Assembly (NCBI GenBank): GCA_025331435.1
Contig: JAIWNI010000249.1
Span: 1 to 17,498 of the forward strand
DNA: 17,498 nucleotides
Source: Choanephora cucurbitarum
Lineage: Eukaryota > Mucoromycota > Mucoromycetes > Mucorales > Choanephoraceae
Reading direction: 5' to 3'
The notes below the pieces were generated by a model that was not told the DNA's origin, ran no database searches, and worked only from the letters and a program-made list of their open reading frames with translations. The position numbers and the translations under genes were made by a program. Positions 11,561-17,498 of this stretch are shown here, one piece after another (the stretch's first letter is position 1; the number at the start of each line of letters is the position of its first letter).

Positions 11561-13737
11561 CCTTGAACGTACACTTGGCTTAGTTTTTTGCGTTCAGTAG
11601 AGGCTCAGTAACTTTATGCTTAATTCCACAATGCATTGATTCATGTCACAAATGGGTTTTAGACATCTATTTACTCAGGCATGTTTTGATTGTGGCTCCG
11701 ATCTGGCTTTTTCCAAGAAGAATAACTCCTCCTTTAAACGTTAGCACAGACTCTATGTTGCATTAAACAAAACAAGCAATGACTTGAGGGAATAAGGGGT
11801 AATGGATAGTTCACCGAACCAAAAAAGCGTATGCCAATTAAAGGCAAACTTCAATGTGTAAAATTGAAGCTTTGATTTGTGAACCTTCAGCACATAATGC
11901 AGAAAGAAAGACAAGAAGATCACCTCTCCAAGGATTTGATTTCCTTTTTTTAAAGCTTATAGGAAAAGCTACCGAATTTCTTTTTCAATGGAAACTACAA
12001 AGGGGATCCTACTCCTCTTTTTTTTTATTGTCACCAAGCAGAACACTTCTCTAAGGTTTGTTCAAAGTCAAACAATTCTAAATCTTATTGCAACTTTGTG
12101 GTGGTGAAGAGGATCGAATCGGATCAATGAAGCATGAGATCTAAGCAAAAGAGAGAAATGTTTTTCTTGCTGTATAGAAGTAATAGTAAAAACAGAGCCA
12201 TTGCGTGTCTACTAAGGAAAGACGATGACACAAAAAAGAGAAATGCATGACAGAAACTTCAAAATAAACAAGGTATTGAAGCATGCATCTTCTTTGAAGT
12301 TAGTTCCAAAAGAAGCCTTACAAAGCAAACTATACTTTTCTCTTATTTGCCAATGGTTTATAGGAGTGGTTCTTTTGACTTTATCAGTGTACTTACAAAA
12401 GCTTTTACCTGTAGAAAACAAGATGTATACCTCCTGACTCCAAAAAAAAAGAAAGCTAGACCATATGTGATATTTTGTCTTTTTTTTATAAGGTTAAGCT
12501 TATACACTCAAGTATACATATTTTACTCAAGAGATGGCAAGGTACGCTATATTCCAAAACGCTTTACTGCAGTTTCGAAAGAGGTCTGAGCAGAATAAAA
12601 CAGTTTTGTCTTGTTTTGTTTCGGACAATCTAAATGTAGCTTAATATCGAAGCCATTCAGAGCTCGTCATCTGGTTATGGATCTTTTTCCCCTATACACA
12701 TCTCAGATGAAAACTAGCAATTCAAATCGATCAATCGAGTGTATGCGAACCGTTTGCATTTCTCATTTATAGTCTCCTCAGTTTAGCCTTATCGAGCTGC
12801 TGTTTAATCTGTAGATAGATCCTCAAATTCGGATTCTGACACTTTGTACTCTCTATTTGTCAAGCTCATTGTGTCCGTACTTTTTATTTTTATTTTGTCT
12901 TTCTAATAAGCAGCCTAAACTCTCTTTTGCAAGCGCAGTCTTTCTTTTATTATGTGTACATCTATATCTGGAAATGACATATGTCATTGAAGAGAAGGAA
13001 AAGTCATTTGATATCAATTCAAAGACAAAGATAAGCAAGCTGTCCCCCTTTTCTTCTCAAGTGAGTAAAATAGCTGTACTATGTTTTATTCTTGAAGTCA
13101 CGACATCTTGTTTCTTACGTATATCTTCTTTCTCTCTCTCTCTTTTTTCAAATGACCATTATACTATTGACTAAGGAGCTACAGAATTCATCATTCACTT
13201 GCTAAGTCCTTTTCTAAATCAAGAAATAGCCTTTTTTTTTCTGCAACAATAACAAAGAAGAGCAGGCGCTATTGGTTCATAAGTCATGCACTTATAATAT
13301 GGGTGACACAACCTTCAAAGCCAAGAACTTGAAACATGTTCATATAAAACTAAAAAGAGGCTACCCTATACTATCTTGAGTGAAAGGTCCTAAGGAATTT
13401 TGATCTATTCAATGCTTATCATTCTACTCAATCAGCACTTCTTGAATTGATTCTTATTGAGTTGCTTGTGATCTTTCTTTGAAAACTTATTCATGAAATG
13501 AACAAGTCAAACTTGAGAACAAACTGAAGGTCACTTGTATTTCAAAAAAAGAAGTAAGCTCAAGTTATAAGGGTCTTTTTTTTTTCATTTTGTTCCTGAA
13601 TCATGATAGTCCCTTTCTATAGGCTCAGCAACAAATTTAGTATCAAACTGAAATAAAATGATTGCAAAATGTGAATTTAATAGACTATACAAGGTATAGA
13701 TACCATATAGCTTGTCAAATGGATTGAGTTAGACTGT

Positions 13738-13769
13738 CTCTTTCTTTCTTTTTTTTCTTTCTTTCTTTA
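13738..13769 (+). repeat. CTTT microsatellite / pyrimidine tract
   Basis: A run of CTTT units interrupted by a longer T-run, followed by TTTAATC. It is a simple-sequence tract about 300 bp before the kinase ATG and is likely length-variable. Confidence 0.8.
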
Positions 13770-13999
13770 ATCTAAACAGGCAATTCATGATTTCAATACC
13801 AACCTCTATAACGATCGATCTTTTATCATACAGTGTTGAGGTTTACATAGAAAACAAAAAGAAAATAAAAAGTACGCGATTAAGAAAAAAAAAAGATAGA
13901 ATACGCCGATTTATTTTAATGCACTGGTGAGTGTTTTTGTGAAATGCGCCAATGAGAACCTGAAGCACTGCAGATATAAATTTGTACAAATACAGAAAA

Positions 14000-14064
14000 C
14001 TTGTTTACTTCACTACCTCTTTCTTTCCTACTTAATTTTCTTTTTTTCTTACTTTCATTGAAAC
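14000..14064 (+). promoter_or_regulatory. Pyrimidine-rich leader of the STE20/PAK-like kinase gene
   Basis: ACTACCTCTTTCTTTCC and TTTTCTTTTTTTCTTAC blocks lead up to GAAACATG. The arrangement is the same C/T-rich leader seen before the other genes in this window, so it probably marks transcription start or a 5' UTR. Confidence 0.4.
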
Positions 14065-15850
14065 ATGATTTCTAGACGCAAATCATCTACTTTTAATAGC
14101 AATGATACCAATCATTCAGTTGTATCACCCATCAATAAATTTGATGGTAAAGCAGCCATTAATGTTCTAAAAGATAACAGAAAAGTAAAGCAAGTCTCAA
14201 TATTGTCTTTTATGATATGGTTCCTTATCTATTTTATGTTAGCACATGTTAGGTGGTTTCTTAAGCAACAAAAGGACTTCTTTAGGTAGTCTGCGTAAAT
14301 CAAAATCATCTACAACAGCAGATTCCAAGTCAAGACAAGCACAAATGACACCAGTGAATGTGGATATGAAAAGGAGATCTATCGGTTGCTTAAGACGGGA
14401 TTCCGTTTATTCAAATAAAAGCAGCACAGAGTTTGCGAATCATTTAACAACAAAGGTTTCCTTAAAAAAAAAAGATATGCATTTGCCTTCTATATTCATC
14501 ACTTTTCTCCTCTTTTTTTTTAAGGTTTGGAGGTCACCAGGATTCTATGAAATCCCAAACGTATTTGGCAGTGATTGTTTTCTCAAACCAGAACCAGTCA
14601 GTGAAAAAACTTATCAGTTACGCACATTCAATCTTCAAAAACACATCTCGAAACATCCTTGGCGACCTGCAGGATTCTGCAATGAAATACCTCAGTTACC
14701 ACCACTTATCAGAGCAGAAAACGGATTTGAAAAGAGAATTAGAAAAGTATTACCAAAAATATCAGTTTCTTCTCTAGATCCAAATAACAAATATGGTGCC
14801 TTAAAGGAGATTGGAACAGGGTTAGCAAAATAAAAACACACAAAAGAAGCAATAACAAAGAAAATAAACATTTATTCTTTCTCCTTTCTCTTCTTCTTTT
14901 TTTCCATCTTATCCCCCCCCTTTAGTGTGAATGGTGCAGTCGTAAGGGCTCAACATCGATACAAGAAGAATATGCTATTGGCCATCAAGCGGTGTCGCCT
15001 GGACCCTGATCGTGAGTACAAGGCTTCTATTGTTCGCGAATTGCGTATCATGGCCACAGGTCATTCAAACCTGATTCGGTTAAGGGAAGTTTCACTTTGG
15101 AAACAAGAAGTCTGGATGGCCATGGATCTGATGCGTTGCTCTGTCTTTGCTGTCTTGTGTCAACGAGGCATACCTGAACAGTACACAATTCATATTGCTT
15201 GCGAGGCACTGAAAGGGCTTGTTTATTTACACTCTAAATCATTTATTCATCGTGACATCAAGTGTGAAAATATCTTATTAGGCTGGAATGGTGAAGTCAA
15301 ATTAGGTAATATTAGCAAACAACATACAGCATACATTTTTCTCACACATCTTATAAAGCCGATTTTGGTCTTGCTACCAAGACAATCAGAAAAAACCGCG
15401 AAAGGCTAGGCACAAGCAAATGGATGGCGCCAGAAGTGATTCGCGAACAGCTATATGACGAGAAGATTGATATTTGGTCTCTTGGTATCACTCTGATTGA
15501 AATGATGGACCGAGTGCCACCCCATTATCTCATCAAAGATGAAACAGACTTGTTTAACATGATTTTGAATGAATCTAGCCCAACGTTTACCTATAGTTAC
15601 CCTACTATGTACATGAGAGGGCTTGTTGTCTGGTTACTAGATGAAACTCCATCCACAAGACCACATGCTTCTCAGGTCTTACAGGTAAGAATAACAACAA
15701 TCAAATGCGTCTATAACTCTCACACTTACACTCACGCTCACATAGGAAATTGAGATTCATGTTCAAAATAAAATGCTACAATGTGCTTCTTCAATTGAAT
15801 TAGCAAGATTTGTTAATCATGTATTTAACCCAAACAAACAATTGCAATAA
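14065..15850 (+). CDS. STE20/PAK-like serine/threonine protein kinase
   Basis: Six exons, 14065-14184, 14243-14455, 14525-14820, 14926-15305, 15359-15684 and 15746-15850, give 479 aa. Residues 1-110 are Ser/Thr/Lys-rich and likely disordered. Residues 112-200 hold two similar blocks, WRSPGFYEIP (113-122) and WRPAGFCNEIP (157-167). The kinase domain starts near 196 with LDPNNKYGALKEIGTG; the glycine loop is GTGVNGAVV (208-216), the ATP lysine is K231 in LAIK, the helix-C glutamate is E248, the catalytic loop is HRDIKCEN (D320), then DFG at 338-340, GTSKWMAPE (354-362) and DIWSLGITLIEM. All catalytic residues are present, so it should be active. HRDIKCEN, WMAPEV and the KY...EIGTG entry point to STE20/PAK kinases, but no CRIB motif is seen. 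The 105-nt third intron holds a C8 run. The stop overlaps AATAAA. Confidence 0.85.
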
Positions 15851-15854
15851 TAAA
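15849..15854 (+). terminator. AATAAA overlapping the kinase stop codon
   Basis: The stop TAA at 15848-15850 is followed by TAAACC, forming AATAAA from its last two bases. This is the same arrangement as at NUP84, the EAPP homologue and RAB11. Confidence 0.5.
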
Positions 15855-16719
15855 CCACCTATTTAAACAAGATTGACATTGTGAGCAGTAACACAACAGA
15901 AGCTTTCTCCTATTTTTTTTTTTTAATTTAACTTCCAAATGGAGGCTTTTGCTGGCTTTAAGGTTTGGCAACTTATGACGAAGTATAAGCCTTATCTGAC
16001 TCTCTTGTGTCACATTTTATTCTGACTGTAGTCAAAACACTTTTGAACCGAGTGCAGGCTTTTTATTTTCATTCATAGTAGAAGACGAGCCTCTAAAGTA
16101 TTGTTTGAGACCATCGGAACACAAGTTAGAAAGGTTACTATTGTTGTTCCATAGAATACAAGGTATTTTAAAAAGTTTGCTGCTTTTGTTCAACCCGGAA
16201 GATACTGAGGCATTCTCCATTGATAAAAAAAGTTCGCTTAGAGCGCGCGACTGCGCTGATAACAATTCTCGAATTTCTGTGAGTGAGCCTAATTGCCCAA
16301 AGCAACTACACCGTCCTTGGCAATATTTTTTGTCAAAGTAGCTGACGAATTCAAAGAACGAAAAGTGGTAGATTCAGTGGCCAACTTGCTGCCATTTTGA
16401 GATGGTACTAGCTGCCAAAGAAGTACGAGTTGAGCGATAGAGTAGATGGATTGACAACGATGCAAAACTGGAATGTCTCTAAAAAAAGGTAATTAGGAAA
16501 CCCGGCCAGATGAAAGAACCATGATGTAGATAGACAGAGTAATTCTCAATTATGGAGTGGCAGCCGTGGGTTTCTTCCGGGTTGACTGTCTGGAAAACAA
16601 ACCAATTGATGATTATCATACATCGTTGTGGTGGTATACGAGCCAAGTCCGACGGACGCACAAAAGCTAGAAATTAACTTGTCGACAGCTTTGTTTGAAA
16701 AGATGGTAGTCTTTACAAG
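15851..16719. other. Intergenic DNA with a possible coding remnant
   Basis: A plus-strand frame stays open from about 16000 to 16341 and reads EDEPLKYCLRPSEHKLERLL in its middle (from about 16081). TTCATTCATAG just before that segment could be an acceptor. The minus strand is also open over much of the same span, so the evidence is weak. From 16342 to 16719 I see no frame of note; the GC content rises slightly around 16500-16660. Confidence 0.3.
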
Positions 16720-17325
16720 ATGAGTCAAATGAATGATATCGATTTCTTTCTGGAATGATTTCTAGAAGGTATGTTTCTTGAACTATGATCTCTTCTTTCG
16801 ATTACAGACTCTCATTGCCTTAAATGTCGCCCTAATACTTGTACTCTTCCTGTCATTCCCTTCATGATAAAAGACTATCCAACGATGAAGGAGTATTACA
16901 AGGCTAAAGTCATATAAAGACAAGACAAGCATTGCTCAGAGCAAACAAAGCTTACCAAAGAGTTGAATAAGCAGATCAAGATAGCATTTTTCGCGAATAC
17001 ACTGGTAATGATGAGTTCAGCAATTGCAGTTGTAACGGTAGAACCAGCCCTGAGTTCCTCTTTGTTGCTGATCCAACAAACTGTGATCCTACCAACTTCG
17101 ATGCTACAGACCAGCTAAAGGTGCAAAAATTACAAGTGTTCTTTCCAGAAGAGTTCTCTTTAAGTCAGACCTGCAAGTACGAATTGCACGGTAAAGTATA
17201 TTCTATATACCCTACGGGTGTTCATTTCAATTCAGTTAGAAAAACTCGATTTGCAGAAGAGAAAAAACATTTTACAAGCTAGACTATCTCTGGAGAACTG
17301 CATTGCTAATGGATACTGTGGATAG
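16720..17325 (+). pseudogene. Broken spliced gene of unknown family
   Basis: Several pieces look like exons of one former gene. Exon 1 (16720-16768) reads MSQMNDIDFFLE-stop-FLE and ends at a GTATGT donor. After a 39-nt intron ending TTACAG, exon 2 (from 16808) gives DSHCLKCRPNTCTLPVIPF and later YPTMKEYYKAK before a stop at 16915. A frame change leads to QALLRANKAYQRVE, a stop at 16968, then 75 open codons (16971-17195) including FREYTGNDEFSNCSC and FLFVADPTNCDPTNFD. A GTATAT donor and TTCAG acceptor (17196-17235) then join it in phase to a Leu/Lys-rich helical piece (17236-17322) ending at TAG. The Cys pairs suggest a metal-binding or secreted-type fold, but I do not recognise the family. 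At least three in-frame stops and one frameshift point to decay, unless my splicing is wrong. Confidence 0.5.
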
Positions 17326-17498
17326 CAGCAAAAAGTGCTCAAAGTTTCTCGAGGTAGCAATTAATACCTTTGTGGCTTGCTACAAGCTGAAGCATTAGGC
17401 CTTTTTGTTGTCAAAAAACATTTTGTACTTTTCTTTTATTCCTTTCAGTATTATAAAGCGACGCTACCCAACACTCTTTGATGATCTTACTTTTTCGA
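17326..17498. other. Right edge, no supported feature
   Basis: A plus-strand frame (about 17265-17399, starting EKTFYKLDYLWRTALL) is open but overlaps the remnant in another frame and ends at TAG. A pyrimidine tract and TTTCAG at about 17431-17448 could be an intron acceptor leading out of the window. Nothing firmer can be said. Confidence 0.25.

Larger units (their letters stand above)
11600..14064. other. Long AT-rich intergenic DNA upstream of the kinase gene
   Basis: About 2.5 kb without a supported gene. Short open frames occur on both strands (for example around 12212-12437 and 12853-13174), but they overlap one another in antisense, lack motifs, and are rich in Phe, Leu and Lys as expected from AT-rich non-coding DNA. 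The end nearest the kinase gene holds C/T-rich tracts and is presumably its promoter. Confidence 0.4.

Noticed and set aside
12212..12589. Overlapping open frames on both strands
   Set aside because: Sense and antisense frames mirror each other, and both give Phe/Leu/Lys-rich sequence without any domain; consistent with non-coding DNA.
12853..13174. 105-codon plus frame and antisense partner
   Set aside because: Low-complexity Ser/Leu/Phe content, no family resemblance, and antisense is equally open.
16192..16585. 13-bp inverted pair TCAACCCGGAAGA (16192-16204) and its complement (16573-16585)
   Set aside because: A few exact 13-mers matching by chance are expected in a window this size, and the arms do not extend.

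Overview
This window is nuclear DNA from a fungus, most likely an early-diverging filamentous one of the Mucoromycota (a Mucorales-like genome). The signs are AT-rich sequence, many short GT-AG introns (mostly 45-70 nt), pyrimidine-rich tracts just before start codons, Syo1-, UNC93- and Ypt3/Rab11-type proteins, and a decayed Tc1/mariner element. The order-level guess is inference. All gene models were spliced by eye from reading frame, splice signals and family similarity; no alignment was run.

The left half (1-7887) is a tandem run on the minus strand. In transcription order it holds a Syo1/HEATR3 symportin (12 exons, 678 aa), a UNC93-like membrane protein (2 exons, 468 aa), the Y-complex nucleoporin Nup84/Nup107 (14 exons, 669 aa), and the 5' end of a She9/Mdm33-like mitochondrial inner-membrane protein that runs off the window. 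Only 88 bp upstream of Syo1, an E2F-associated-phosphoprotein (EAPP) homologue reads the other way (4 exons, 157 aa). EAPP converges on a Rab11/Ypt3 GTPase (5 exons, 230 aa), and their stop codons are only 12 bp apart.

From 9544 to 14064 there is a gene-poor stretch of about 4.5 kb. Its one recognisable content is a broken minus-strand Tc1/mariner transposase (about 10.77-11.56 kb). Next comes a STE20/PAK-like protein kinase on the plus strand (6 exons, 479 aa) with an unusual N-terminal region. The right end (15.85-17.5 kb) has no intact gene, but it carries the broken remains of a spliced, cysteine-containing gene that I do not recognise.

Functionally these are mostly housekeeping genes: nuclear pore scaffold, ribosomal-protein import, membrane traffic and signalling. 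The chief surprises are these. Every complete gene that ends in TAA has AATAAA overlapping its stop codon. The Rab11 switch II has Ser in place of the usual Ala (DTSGQE). AAG 3' splice sites are common. There is also an unidentified decayed gene at the right edge. I saw no convincing new defence or metabolic system.
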